From: Bordetella genomosp. 9
GTDB taxonomy: Bacteria; Pseudomonadota; Gammaproteobacteria; Burkholderiales; Burkholderiaceae_B
DNA length: 64,000 nucleotides
Direction of reading: 5' to 3'
Assembly (NCBI RefSeq): GCF_002261425.1
Contig: NZ_NEVJ01000001.1
Coordinates: forward strand, 558,001-622,000
In this document: in pieces, positions 47,201 to 55,264 of the stretch
Layout: each line of letters opens with the position of its first letter
How positions within the stretch are numbered: the stretch's first letter is position 1
Program-made: the position numbers and the translations under genes
Notes under the pieces: generated by a model
Seen by the model: only the letters and a program-made list of their open reading frames with translations
Told to the model about the DNA's origin: nothing
Databases searched by the model: none

Positions 47201-47962
47201 GCCCAGTTGGTCGCCGAAGGCGGAGTTGTTCTGTTCGCCGCCGAGCCCGCCGCGGGCGTCGGCCAATATGCCGAAGAACCCTTCACCGGAGACGGTGCCC
47301 GACATGCTCAATGCGGCGTTGTTGGTCACCGTCACCGTGCCGCTGTTGCCGCCGAGACCGCCATTGGAGTTGTTGTTCTTGTTGTCCTGGCTGCCGCTCC
47401 CGCCCGCGGACAGCGCATACAGCAGTTTGCCGGTGGGGAAAAAACCGCCGCCCGAGCCGTTCAGGAAAGCGCTCAGCGTGCCGTTGTTGGTCAGCGTGAT
47501 GGCCCCGGCGGAGCCGGCGGTGCCCTCGTCATAACCCGTGCCGCCTTCGCTGCCGCCCAGGATCGCGGCGCCGCCGACGATGTTGGACGTCGAATAATTC
47601 AGCGAAAAGTTGCCGTCGTTGGTGATCGACACCTGGGGCCCGGCGCTGCCCGTCTTGTTGCTGCTGGTGCCGCTGGCGCCGCTATAGAGCAGCGCCTGGC
47701 CCGTGGAATACGATCCGCTGGAGATGCTGCAGGTTTCCGTGGTGGTGCCATTGGCCGTGCTCGAGCTGCACGATGCCTGCGCCACACGGGGCAGGACGCC
47801 GATCAAGCCGCATGCCACCGCGGCGGAAAGCACGGACAGGCGTGGCCATGTACCGGCGGACGGCGGGATCGGCCCAGGCGCGAGGTCCGCATGCGAGGCA
47901 TGCCGCGCGGGCGCGTCTTTCGTCGTGGTGTGCTGCTTGGGAAACCCGGCCGTTTCGTTCAT
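41231..47962 (-). CDS. Giant glycine-rich autotransporter (type Va), downstream copy
   Basis: 2243 residues. Leader with an unusually long N-region (about 40 residues) before the hydrophobic core L-S-V-L-S-A-A-V-A-C-G-L; probable cleavage after V-A-Q-A near 65. The passenger (to about 1950) is a repetitive, Gly/Ser/Asn/Thr-rich predicted beta-helix with about 16 exact Q-S-(I/V)-G5 motifs plus several degenerate ones. A C-terminal autotransporter beta-barrel follows (about 1955-2243), ending in Phe. M-S-C-P-V-F and D-C-x-W-G-Q flank the barrel entrance with 14 residues between the cysteines. Predicted surface adhesin or biofilm protein. ATG 47962 is chosen from the leader. Paralogue of the next gene. 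Confidence 0.9.
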   Translation of the reverse strand: MNETAGFPKQHTTTKDAPARHASHADLAPGPIPPSAGTWPRLSVLSAAVACGLIGVLPRVAQASCSSSTANGTTTETCSISSGSYSTGQALLYSGASGTSSNKTGSAGPQVSITNDGNFSLNYSTSNIVGGAAILGGSEGGTGYDEGTAGSAGAITLTNNGTLSAFLNGSGGGFFPTGKLLYALSAGGSGSQDNKNNNSNGGLGGNSGTVTVTNNAALSMSGTVSGEGFFGILADARGGLGGEQNNSAFGDQLGGGGGSASTATVNNNGSIALGSSGSRVQGVALGAAILSQSVGGSGGPNNGNAGAGGYGVITNTAPISVYWNATTQGYLFGLAARSAGGDGLPSTDNSDRGGAGGNAEYASVTASNANVLLDVTGSPSAVGAGIAALSHGGAGGQGPGSDEYGGSGGASWGSQVKLIDGGSVTTRGDSMFGILAESLGGLGGDGSNGGALAGTGGGGGFGGNGGLVYVYTDASTTITTSGNYSAAIVGHSVGGGGGTGSDFVGVLGGSGGNGGNGGDASSVTIQAAGSINTSGDHAYGILAQSVGGSGGNGGVDTSSLVSLGGSGAGGGTAGMAQVANTGPITTAGYAAHGIVAQSIGGGGGAAGSSNGLLAVGGNAAGTTTSPGGMVQVYNSGAVTTSGNAAIGLLAQSVGGGGGTGGSAKGIAGVGGTGSAGGAGGAVNMFNLGTIQTTGSYAIGALAQSVGGGGGNGGDTMTVSTGVSLGIGGSASGGGNGGTVCVDNTGACGPLPAILPGVITTQGDYAVGLVAQSVGGGGGNGGSASNVSLASFVQLQIGGSAGAGGSGGNVSVQQDFLSIATSGQHATGLLAQSIGGGGGNGGDSSYFNATIGFDAGVAIGGSGGAGGSAGTTTVTLNNGSIVTGMPPPNVNPATFAPDDAFGILAQSIGGGGGNGGSATAKDFVLVAPTGTGVPVAVNMQASVGGNGGIAGAGNTVTVNLANGTSVATLGDGSHAVVAQSIGGGGGNGGDASTLSTTLGDSDSVEISSSIAIGGINTGSGSNGGQVNVTLGDAGSAYARIPAALQLPPVDVRPPASTIVTYGDYANGVLAQSIGGGGGNGGVGASNAYAQGGLVNLKATVGLGGQGGQGADGGTVTVTQNPNQTIQTLGSGSRGITAQSIGGGGGNSQGGTLYLGGAVNGYGGRLSVGVGKTGGSGGNGGAVTATTSGAIATAGGDADGVMLQSVGGGGGLGGSIGADASSNPILDRIGTFEDNKNRLSDSGATYTLTVNVGGSGGGGGDGGAVTFTHAGQIATQGDWADGYVAQSIGGGGGAGGSSTASGSKVNANITVGVGGTGGVSGNGGDVKAVFDDDHANLITTAGYSAYGVLLQSIGGGGGQGGDGSDMASGNITVGGVAGGAGGASGSGGTITIPTGGSWINISTTGSDSPALVMQSIGGGGGIGGAGNTSYALGLNTHEIALAVGGKGGVTGDGGSINASTGGAFTTTGPRAYGVLVQSIGGGGGIGGAGNSGNLLGAGLGGSGGAGGNGGSVNLALTGGSRLNTSGAGAHAIVAQSVGGGGGIAGDSSLSLQLDPADWSGKPADANASGNGGPVTVSADGGVNVYGTNAFGILAQSIGGGGGVGGVGGSGFAGNTNVSAQGTAGAVQVTQAGTLNATGSGGTGIFAQSQGPSGNGIITVTVNGSVQGGTGDNGNGVWIVSGTDNVLNVGAGGSISALSGVAVRYSGDNETSLGSVLTINNSGTVQGNVICNNLSGNTACTGNLPDLNNASTGTLANASIYQADVDNAGLMVIGTPGRYDTTSVSGSFRQQPAGVLRVTTDFDQLRTNSLVVQGPSTLDGKVDVTPTNLLPDREVTVLTTQGATQGQLDAVDSPVIDYATRQAGPDVRVRAAGADFAASSMGLRHNQETVANNLQRAWDAGGNPGFGVLFAALDQASRQGADTYRQSLSDLSPGVALAPAVQMQASMARFNNGMMSCPVFTGSGPLTGERDCLWGQVTGRSTHQDGNGGTADLKYDSMTYQFGGQRQFRPDWFIGASGAYQSSQLRGQDGRVTGDGDSGYLGVVLKHQAGPWTFSGALGGGYGSYELDRNIGIPGLQSTADGNPDVYSMGAKLRAARTFAPTDSFYLKPYLDLDATYVRMPGYKESGNELHLSVDGSDQFVMALSPMLEIGGRAELGNGATMRPYAYAGASFLSKDKWRTNASFQGAPAGSGSFSTTMETDSVIARIGAGLQVTTKSGVDFRLQYDGELSGRIASHSGTLRVMAPF

Positions 47963-48064
47963 CCTGCATCTGCTCCGCGCAGCGGCCTCGACTCGAACGA
48001 CCGCGATGGTTCTTTTGATTCTCGGGAGCGCGCGAGTGTGCCATGCGGACCTGCAAATCCCGAC

Positions 48065-48102
48065 TTTTTTTCGACGAATCGGGGGTTTTTGTCGATGAAT
48101 CG
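48065..48102. repeat. 17-base direct repeats, 21-base period
   Basis: TTTTTTTCGACGAATCG (48065-48081) and TTTTTGTCGATGAATCG (48086-48102), 15 of 17 identical. The 21-base period is two helical turns, as expected for tandem regulator sites on one DNA face upstream of the minus-strand autotransporter gene. Confidence 0.5.
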
Positions 48103-48108
48103 CGGCGC

Positions 48109-48127
48109 GGACGCGCAAGGCGCGTCC
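48109..48127 (-). terminator. GC-rich hairpin between the autotransporter genes
   Basis: Perfect 8-base stem GGACGCGC / GCGCGTCC with a 3-base loop, 47 bases after the upstream autotransporter stop. On the minus strand no U-run follows, so it is at best a weak or factor-dependent terminator or an mRNA-stabilising hairpin. Confidence 0.4.
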
Positions 48128-48173
48128 GGTCGGGGAAGGGTCGGACCGGACAGCGCGCCCATCCTTCGCCATC

Positions 48174-51100
48174 CTAGAAGTGGTAAGCGAAACGGGCGGT
48201 CGCCGACTGGCTGATGAAGTGGTTTCCGATATCGGCTGTATATCCGGCCCTGAGCTCGTAGCCGCCCGCGCGGAACAACTGCAGGCCCAGATCGACCTTG
48301 CCCAGCACCTCGGGCGACTTGATGTAGTCGGTGAAGGTGCCGTTGGACGAGTCCGCGTTCGAGAAGCTGGATTTCACCGTACGCGTATTGTCGGGTCGCC
48401 AGCTAATGCCGAACGCGGCGTAGGCGCGTATGGTCGTCTTCGCGTCCAGGTCGCCGCGCCGCCCGAATTCGATCATGGGCGAGAACGAGACGTTGGTCTG
48501 GTCGGTCGTGCGCACGTTCAGGGCATAGGGCGATGATCCGCCTTCCTTGAAACCCGGAGCGTGCGTGTAGACCACATCCACGTCGCCGTAGGGCCGGATG
48601 TACCAGTCCCCGCGATCGAACTCGTAGCCCGCGCGGAAGCGGCCGCCCGCCAGGAAGATGTTCGAATCGCTGCCCAGCGAAACCGAATCGCCGAACACGT
48701 CGACCTGTCGGTTGTTGTTGAACGATCCCGTCGCCATGGCCAGCGATCCCGCGAAATACCACGGGCCCGCCAGGTGCTTCACCGTGACGGAGCCGTCGTA
48801 GACGTCGCCGTCGCCGGACGATCCGCCCTTGGTGCGCGCATAGGTCTGGCCCGCGGCCAGCGATCCGCCCACGTACCAGTTCGGCGCCACCTGGTGCTGC
48901 GCGCCGATGCGGTAGGTGGTGCCCGAGACGTGATAGCCCTGGATGTCGTTGGTGGACGATTGATCCGTCCAGCGGCCGTTGATCTGGCCCCAGACGCAGT
49001 TGTCCTCACCCAGCTGCACGCTGTCTCCCACGAATACGGGACAGCTCATGCCGGCGCCGAGTATGGTGCCGGCCGATTCGATGACGGCCATGGACTGCGC
49101 CTGCGTCGCCTTGCTCGACAGGTTGTTCAGCGTCTTCTTGTAGGTGTCGACGTCGTCGATGTGCGACAGGCCCGCGAATGTGGTGGCAAGGCCGCGATCG
49201 ACGTTGCCCCAGCCCCGGCTGTAGTAATTCGCCAGCGAAGACTGGCTGCCGTTCAGCGCGTTGATATTCGGCGTGAAGCTTTTCGGGGTCAGCGCGACCG
49301 AGTTGCCGGACGTCGTGGCGTCCCAATCGAATACCAGCGAATCCCGCGCCTGCGCGGTGCTGGCGAAGCTGTTGGCGGTCAAGACGGCGGGCGTGGTGCC
49401 GGGTAGCAGCGACACGGCGTTCGGCACGATCAAGCCGTCCAGGGTCGCGGCGCCATTCACGTTGAAGTGGCTGACCTGGTTGTTCAGCGAATCGATGACC
49501 GGACTGAGGCTGCCCGTGCCGGACTGGATGAAGCGGCCATGGACGTTCGTCGCCATTGTCGGGCTATCGAACGCGATGATGCCCTGGTTCAGGATGTCGG
49601 CGCGCGCAGACGCGCCGGGCACCCAGGTGCCGCGGTTGAGCAGGGCGCCGCGATCGTTCTGCAGCATGCCCTTGCTGTCCACCGGACCGGGCGTCCAGCT
49701 GGCGTTGTTGTAGTTGGTCTCGGTGGTGTCCAGGGACATCGACCCCACGATGGTGCCCAGGTTCGTGACCGCGACGCTGCCGCCGCCGGTCGCATTCACC
49801 GCCATGCCGCCGGAGCCCGACACGGTCGTCAGCACGCCGCCTTCCTGGATCTTCAGCCAGCCCTGGTTGTCGTTCGAATCGCCGCCGGGGCGATCGATCC
49901 ACACGCCCGCGCCGCTGCCGGAACCGCCCGTGACCGTGACGATGTTCGTCGGGTCTCCGCTGCCGATCACGACGTTGGGCGTGGCGTTCGCCAACTGCGC
50001 GAAGCCGGTCGATTGCGCGAAGATGCCGATGCCATTGGCGCCCGTGGCCGACACCGATCCGCCCAGCAGCGTCACCGTGAAGTTATCGCTGCCGTTGGCC
50101 CCGGTGCCGCCGCAACTTGCCTGGCTGCACCCATCCGCCAAGGGCGTGCCCGCATACAGCGACGAGCCGTTCAGTATCAGGCCGCCGCCGCCGCCCACGC
50201 TCTGGGCGAATATGCCGATGCCGCCAGGGCCGTTGGCGCTGATGTTCGCGTACGAGGTGATGATGACGGGGCCGCCGTTGGCCGCGCTGGTGTTGGTCTG
50301 TTTCGTGAACGACGGCTGGTAGCCGGTGAACAGCGAAGGCGTCGTGCCGGTGCCGTCGTTCACGCGGATGATGCCGCCACCGCCGCCGATGGATTGCGCC
50401 ACGACGCCCATGCCGGCGGTGCCGCTGGCGCTGATGATCGAGCCGGAAGTCAGGTTGATATAGACGCCGCCGCCATACGCGCCGCCCGACGTGCTCAGGC
50501 TGCCGAGCTGCGTCGTCGTCCCTCCCGACACGGCCTGGTTGGCGATGATGTTGCCCCCGCCGCCGCCGATGCTCTGCGCCAGGATGCCATAGGCGCCATA
50601 GCCGGACACGTTGACGAACAGCGGATAGTTCTGGAAGTTCTGGTTGATGTAGACGCTGCCGCCCGAGCCGCCCGAGTTGTTCCCGCCGCCTGCCGTCAGC
50701 TGCATGCTGCCCGATACCTGCTTCGATCCGTACTCGGCCCACACGCTGGACCCCGCGCCCGCGATGCCGCCGCCGCCGCCGATGCTTTGCGCGTTGATGC
50801 CGTCGGCGAAGGTTCCCGACGTTGTGATCGTGCTGCCCAGGTTGCCGTCCTCCTGGATGTACACGGTGCCGCCCGATCCGCCGCTACCGCCTCCGCCACC
50901 GCCCGAGGCGCCCAGGGAAATGCGTCCGCCCAGCGCATCGGAGCCATCGGCGCCCATGCCGCCGCCGCCGCCGATACTCTGCGCGACGACGCCCGTCGCG
51001 CCATAGCCGACGGTTTGCACCACGCCGGTATCCTGCAGGTTCACCGTCACGGTCCCGCCCGATCCGCCCTGGCCGCCGGTGCCGCCCACGGCCAGGTTAT

Positions 51101-54100
51101 AGGAGGCGTTGATCTCGGCCCAATCGCCGCCCCGGCTGGATGCGAGGGCAGTACCGCCCTTGCCGCCGCCGCCGCCGATGGATTGCGCCACGATGCCATG
51201 CGCCCAGTCGCCGGAACTGGGCGCCTGGTTGCCGCCCGCGACGACCGGGTTGCCCACCGTCGCGATGGTCGAGGACAGCCACACCGTCACGGGACCGCCG
51301 TCGCCGCCCGCGCCGCCTTGCCCGCCGACGTTCATGTTCAGCGTCGTGTTTTCCTGCGGCAGGGACTTGTCGTTCAGCCAGTTGGTGACGTCGCTTTCGA
51401 ACTCGCGCCCCTGCATCGCTTGCAGCACCGGGTTGTCGCCCGAGCCGTCCGAACCGGACGAGCCGCCCACGCCGCCGCCGCCGCCGATCGACTGCGCCAC
51501 CACGCCGGTCGCATCGTTGCCATGGGTCGTGATGGGGGCCTGCACGTTCACCACCACCGTCTGGCCCGAGCCGCCGCTGGCGCTCGTTGCGTGGCCGAGC
51601 GCGAGATTCACGCCGGGTTTCACGTCGGGACCGTTATCCTGCTTGGCGGACTGCGCGAAGCTGAAGGAGCCCCCTTGCGACGTGCCGCCGCCGCCGCCGA
51701 TCGATTGGGCGATGATGCCCACCGCCCCGGAACCGAAGGTCTGTATGCCCTTGCCCGGATACAGCGCGACGGTGGTGTTGCCGCCGTTGCCGCCCGGGGA
51801 GCCCGAACTGCCCAGGTTGATCGACAGCGACGTGGTCGATCCGGTACCGAAGTTCTGCGTATTGCCCGAGCCCACGCCGGCGTCGCCGCCGCCGCCGCCG
51901 ATGGATTGCGCCTTGATGCCGGCCGCGTAGTCGCCGTAGGTCACGATGGAGGTCGGTGCCGCGCCGCTGCCGTCACCCCAGAATCCGCCCCACTGGTCGG
52001 TGCCGCCGCCGATCGCGACCTGGACCGGACCGCCGGCGCCCGCGCTGCCGCCATTACCCGAAACGGTGGCCGTCAAGCTGATCCCTGGCGAGAAGCCCGT
52101 CGGAGCGGAATTGGACGTGTAGCCGACGGCCGCGGCCATGGCGGAGGAGTCGCCGCCATTGCCGCCGCCACCGCCGATGCTTTGCACCAGCGCGCCGGTC
52201 GCGCCGTTGCCCGCCGTGACGATCTTCGCGCCGGTGGACATGGCGAACATCGCCGTCCCCCCGTTGCCGCCGCCGCCGCCATTGCCGCCCGCGCTCAGCG
52301 CCTCCGAAAGCGCAAGTTGGCTGCCGTCGGGTTCGAACGTCGTGGAAATCGCGATGGCCTGCGCGCTGGCGGCGCCGCCATGCCCGCCGCCGCCGCCGAT
52401 GCTCTGCACCACGACGCCGTAGCTGTCGACCGGCTGCACGTTGCAGGCGCCGTTGGAGGTTCCGGGACAGATGCCCGTCGCGGCCGACGACCCGTTGATC
52501 AGGCTGGGGCTCTGGCCCGTGGCAATCGAACCGCCGGTCATGTTGATCGCCGCGATGCCGCCGTAGCTCGGCGCACTGCCGCCGGCGCCGCCCACCGCGA
52601 TCGAGACGTCGTACAGCGGCCCGATGGACGTGCTCATCGCCGATCCGCCGGTGCCGCCGCCGCCCCCGATCGACTGGGCGACCAGGCCGACGGACTTGCT
52701 CCCCGACGTCGTGATGACGGCACCGTTCGTATTGACGGTCACCTGTCCTCCCGTGCCCGCCGCGCCGCCCGTGCCGCCGATCGCTTCGGACACGCTGATG
52801 CCGGTGGCCATGGCATTGCCGCCATTCCCGCCGCCGCCGCCGATGGACTGGAAGACCGCGCCATGCGCGATGTCGCCGACGGTCGTGATCGCAGTACCGC
52901 TGTTCAGGTTGGCCGTGAGGCTCCCGCCATTCGCGGAATTGCCGCCGTTGCCGCCGATCGCGACGGAAATGCCAGAGGCGCCGCCGCCATCGCCGCCACC
53001 GCCGCCGATCGATTGGCCCAGCACGCCGATGCTGCCCGCCGCGGTGGTCGACACGCTGCCGGTATTGTTGAAAATGATCGTGCCGCCGTCGCTGCCGTTG
53101 CCGCCGTTGCCACCGATCGCGGAGATGATGCCGGACCCCGCGCCGCCGGCACCGCCGCCGCCGCCGATCGATTGCATCAGGATCCCTTGCGCGCTGTCGC
53201 CGGCGGTGCTGATGGCGCCGCTGTTGGTCAGGTTGATCGTGCCGGCCGCGCCGCCGGACGCGCCGGTGCCGCCGCCCGAATGGCCCAGCGACCAGCTGGA
53301 TCCGCCGGTACCGCCGGCTCCTGCCATGGCCTGCGCCAATATGCCTCGGGAAGTCGGGCCCGCGGTTGAAATGGTGGCGCCGTTGTTGATCTGTATCGTG
53401 CCTACGCTGCCGCCGGCACCCGCGGTGCCGTCGTCGCCGCCGAAGCCGCCGTTCTTGCCGTTGTTGTTGCCGCCCGCGGCGCTCAGGCTCTGCGCGAATA
53501 TGCCCATGGCATCCGTGCCATAGGTTGTCGTGATGGTGGAGTAGCTGTCCGTGGTGATCGTTATGCCGCCGGAGTTTCCGCCCGCGCCGCCGTCGCCGCC
53601 ATAGGCCTTGCCGGTGCCCGCATCCGCCGAGCCGCCTTCCGCGCCGACGCCGCCTTCCGAACGCGCCATGATCCCCGGCGAGTTGGAATGATTGGTGGTG
53701 ATGATGGCATTGGTGACCGATATGGTGATGTCGCCGCCCGTGCCACCGGCTCCGCCGTCGCCGCCATGCGCATTGCCGGCCGCCGACGTATCGGCATAGC
53801 CCCCATAGCCGCCAGCGCCACCCAGGCTCGAAGCATAGATGCCTGGAGAACTGGGCGCATCCGTGGTCAGGCCCACGAAGTGGCCGTTGCTGCCCTGGAC
53901 CGTCACGTTGATGGCGCCGGCATTGCCCCCCGCGCCGCCATCGCCGCCGTGCGAGGCCGAGAACCCGGTGTCGTGGCTGTAGCCGCCGAAGCCGCCCGCG
54001 CCGCCCACCTGTGTCGCCGCGATCGCGGGCGAAAAGCCGGCCCCCGAGGCGCTGGTCGTTATCGACGCCCAACGCGTTGGGGCGCTGAAGGTAATGCTCG

Positions 54101-55181
54101 CGCCGTTCGTGCTCCCGCCGTTGCCGCCGTTCTGCGACGGGTTCGCGGCGCCGACCTGGGAAGACGGCGTCCCACCATTGCCGCCGGCGCCGCCGACGCC
54201 ATACGCCACGAAACCTGGCAGGTAATCGTTGTTGGTCGTGATGCTGGAATCCGCATGGCTGATCGTCACCGCGCCGGCGCTTCCGCCTTGCCCGCCGGAA
54301 TTGTTGTTGCCCTGGATGGCGGACCCGCCGTTGCCGCCCACGCTGGCCGCAACCGCGGCGCCGCTGGGGATGGCGGGCTGCCCGCTCGGGGGAGTGCCGG
54401 CGACATTCACGTAGATGTCGCCGTAGTAGCTGAGGTTCACGATCGCCGAACCACCGTTGCCGCCCCAGCCGCCGTTACTGTTCGAGCTGCCGGTGTTGGT
54501 GGTTCCTCCCTGGCCGCCCTGCGACAAGGCCTGGACGCCGTAGACGCCGCTATTGCCGCTGCCGGCGTTCTGCCAGGTCCAATTGAGCCTGGCGGCCTGG
54601 TTCAAGGTTACCTGCGCCGTGCCGCCATTTCCGCCGCTGCCCGCGTTGTTGCCGTTCCCGCCGTAGGACATGGCCTGGATGTCGGCGAAACCTGCCGTGC
54701 CCGATGCCGTGGCGGTGATGAGGTTGTTGGAGCTGGTGATGGTGACGCCGGAGGAAGCACCGCCCGCGCCGCCGTTGTTGGCGTTGCCGCCCTGGTCCGT
54801 TGCCCAGATCGCCGCGCCGCTCAAGGCCGGACCGCTGGCGTTCAGTGTGATTGCCGCGGTGTTGTTGATGGTGACGCCGTTGGAAGTCGAGCCTCCCGAG
54901 GAACCGGTCGATCCGGACTGGCTCTGCCAGATGCCGAAGATATATCCATTGCTGTCGACGGCCGTCTGGTTGATGGTGGTGCTGTTGTTTACCGAGATCC
55001 CGGACTGCGCATGGGCCGCCATGACCGGCATCGCGGCGAGCAGGGCGCCGGCGAGCGCATGTGGTTTGAAGGACTTGGGGAAACCAGTGTGGATCGATCT
55101 ATTTCTGTTTATTGGATTGTCGGGGCTGAATCTTTTCGCTATGCGTTGCGTGTCTTCCCCGACATCGATCGACGGCTCCAT
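48174..55181 (-). CDS. Giant glycine-rich autotransporter (type Va), upstream copy
   Basis: 2335 residues. The N-region is about 38 residues long, followed by A-L-A-G-A-L-L-A-A-M-P-V-M and cleavage after A-H-A-Q near 60. The passenger begins with about a dozen degenerate rungs (G-G-N-G-G, G-G-A-G-G) and then about 15 exact Q-S-(I/V)-G5 motifs. The C-terminal beta-barrel (about 2045-2335) ends Y-H-F, a classic BAM-recognised terminus. It has the same cysteine pair (14 residues apart) before the barrel as its neighbour. ATG 55181 has GGAGAGG about 9 bases upstream. The frame is open to 55829, but that part is antisense to the adjoining MFS gene region. No protease or RGD motif was recognised. 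Confidence 0.9.
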   Translation of the reverse strand: MEPSIDVGEDTQRIAKRFSPDNPINRNRSIHTGFPKSFKPHALAGALLAAMPVMAAHAQSGISVNNSTTINQTAVDSNGYIFGIWQSQSGSTGSSGGSTSNGVTINNTAAITLNASGPALSGAAIWATDQGGNANNGGAGGASSGVTITSSNNLITATASGTAGFADIQAMSYGGNGNNAGSGGNGGTAQVTLNQAARLNWTWQNAGSGNSGVYGVQALSQGGQGGTTNTGSSNSNGGWGGNGGSAIVNLSYYGDIYVNVAGTPPSGQPAIPSGAAVAASVGGNGGSAIQGNNNSGGQGGSAGAVTISHADSSITTNNDYLPGFVAYGVGGAGGNGGTPSSQVGAANPSQNGGNGGSTNGASITFSAPTRWASITTSASGAGFSPAIAATQVGGAGGFGGYSHDTGFSASHGGDGGAGGNAGAINVTVQGSNGHFVGLTTDAPSSPGIYASSLGGAGGYGGYADTSAAGNAHGGDGGAGGTGGDITISVTNAIITTNHSNSPGIMARSEGGVGAEGGSADAGTGKAYGGDGGAGGNSGGITITTDSYSTITTTYGTDAMGIFAQSLSAAGGNNNGKNGGFGGDDGTAGAGGSVGTIQINNGATISTAGPTSRGILAQAMAGAGGTGGSSWSLGHSGGGTGASGGAAGTINLTNSGAISTAGDSAQGILMQSIGGGGGAGGAGSGIISAIGGNGGNGSDGGTIIFNNTGSVSTTAAGSIGVLGQSIGGGGGDGGGASGISVAIGGNGGNSANGGSLTANLNSGTAITTVGDIAHGAVFQSIGGGGGNGGNAMATGISVSEAIGGTGGAAGTGGQVTVNTNGAVITTSGSKSVGLVAQSIGGGGGTGGSAMSTSIGPLYDVSIAVGGAGGSAPSYGGIAAINMTGGSIATGQSPSLINGSSAATGICPGTSNGACNVQPVDSYGVVVQSIGGGGGHGGAASAQAIAISTTFEPDGSQLALSEALSAGGNGGGGGNGGTAMFAMSTGAKIVTAGNGATGALVQSIGGGGGNGGDSSAMAAAVGYTSNSAPTGFSPGISLTATVSGNGGSAGAGGPVQVAIGGGTDQWGGFWGDGSGAAPTSIVTYGDYAAGIKAQSIGGGGGDAGVGSGNTQNFGTGSTTSLSINLGSSGSPGGNGGNTTVALYPGKGIQTFGSGAVGIIAQSIGGGGGTSQGGSFSFAQSAKQDNGPDVKPGVNLALGHATSASGGSGQTVVVNVQAPITTHGNDATGVVAQSIGGGGGVGGSSGSDGSGDNPVLQAMQGREFESDVTNWLNDKSLPQENTTLNMNVGGQGGAGGDGGPVTVWLSSTIATVGNPVVAGGNQAPSSGDWAHGIVAQSIGGGGGKGGTALASSRGGDWAEINASYNLAVGGTGGQGGSGGTVTVNLQDTGVVQTVGYGATGVVAQSIGGGGGMGADGSDALGGRISLGASGGGGGGSGGSGGTVYIQEDGNLGSTITTSGTFADGINAQSIGGGGGIAGAGSSVWAEYGSKQVSGSMQLTAGGGNNSGGSGGSVYINQNFQNYPLFVNVSGYGAYGILAQSIGGGGGNIIANQAVSGGTTTQLGSLSTSGGAYGGGVYINLTSGSIISASGTAGMGVVAQSIGGGGGIIRVNDGTGTTPSLFTGYQPSFTKQTNTSAANGGPVIITSYANISANGPGGIGIFAQSVGGGGGLILNGSSLYAGTPLADGCSQASCGGTGANGSDNFTVTLLGGSVSATGANGIGIFAQSTGFAQLANATPNVVIGSGDPTNIVTVTGGSGSGAGVWIDRPGGDSNDNQGWLKIQEGGVLTTVSGSGGMAVNATGGGSVAVTNLGTIVGSMSLDTTETNYNNASWTPGPVDSKGMLQNDRGALLNRGTWVPGASARADILNQGIIAFDSPTMATNVHGRFIQSGTGSLSPVIDSLNNQVSHFNVNGAATLDGLIVPNAVSLLPGTTPAVLTANSFASTAQARDSLVFDWDATTSGNSVALTPKSFTPNINALNGSQSSLANYYSRGWGNVDRGLATTFAGLSHIDDVDTYKKTLNNLSSKATQAQSMAVIESAGTILGAGMSCPVFVGDSVQLGEDNCVWGQINGRWTDQSSTNDIQGYHVSGTTYRIGAQHQVAPNWYVGGSLAAGQTYARTKGGSSGDGDVYDGSVTVKHLAGPWYFAGSLAMATGSFNNNRQVDVFGDSVSLGSDSNIFLAGGRFRAGYEFDRGDWYIRPYGDVDVVYTHAPGFKEGGSSPYALNVRTTDQTNVSFSPMIEFGRRGDLDAKTTIRAYAAFGISWRPDNTRTVKSSFSNADSSNGTFTDYIKSPEVLGKVDLGLQLFRAGGYELRAGYTADIGNHFISQSATARFAYHF

Positions 55182-55255
55182 TCTCGCGGTCCTCTCCAGT
55201 TGTCTTTCGGGCGTACCGCGACCACGCTGTCCGCCAGTGTTGTAGTTGTGACTAA

Positions 55256-55261
55256 ATAGTA
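55256..55261 (-). promoter_or_regulatory. Candidate -10 box TACTAT for the upstream autotransporter
   Basis: Minus-strand TACTAT, about 75 bases from the ATG. The expected -35 position is occupied by the tandem decamer at 55265-55284 instead of a TTGACA-like sequence, as seen in activator-dependent promoters. Confidence 0.35.
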
Positions 55262-55264
55262 CAA

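Larger units (their letters stand above)
47963..48173. other. 211-base spacer between the two autotransporter genes
   Basis: Contains a strong GC hairpin and a pair of 17-base direct repeats (listed separately). No convincing -35/-10 pair was found for the downstream gene, so it may be expressed by read-through or from an activator-dependent promoter. Confidence 0.5.

Noticed and set aside
48000..48060. Possible sigma-54 promoter (TGGCAC) before the downstream autotransporter
   Set aside because: The -24 half matches but the -12 element is CGCG instead of TTGC, and no sigma-54 activator is nearby.
45491..48214. Plus-strand open frame of 907 codons
   Set aside because: Antisense shadow of the downstream autotransporter, same compositional cause.
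42900..53300. CRISPR-like regular DNA repeats
   Set aside because: The repeats are in-frame coding sequence for Gly5 motifs with variable spacing and no cas genes.
49467..53369. Plus-strand open frame of 1300 codons
   Set aside because: Antisense to the autotransporter passenger. The GC-biased glycine-repeat codons leave few stops on the opposite strand, and the product is low-complexity Ala/Arg/Asp/Gly with no domain.
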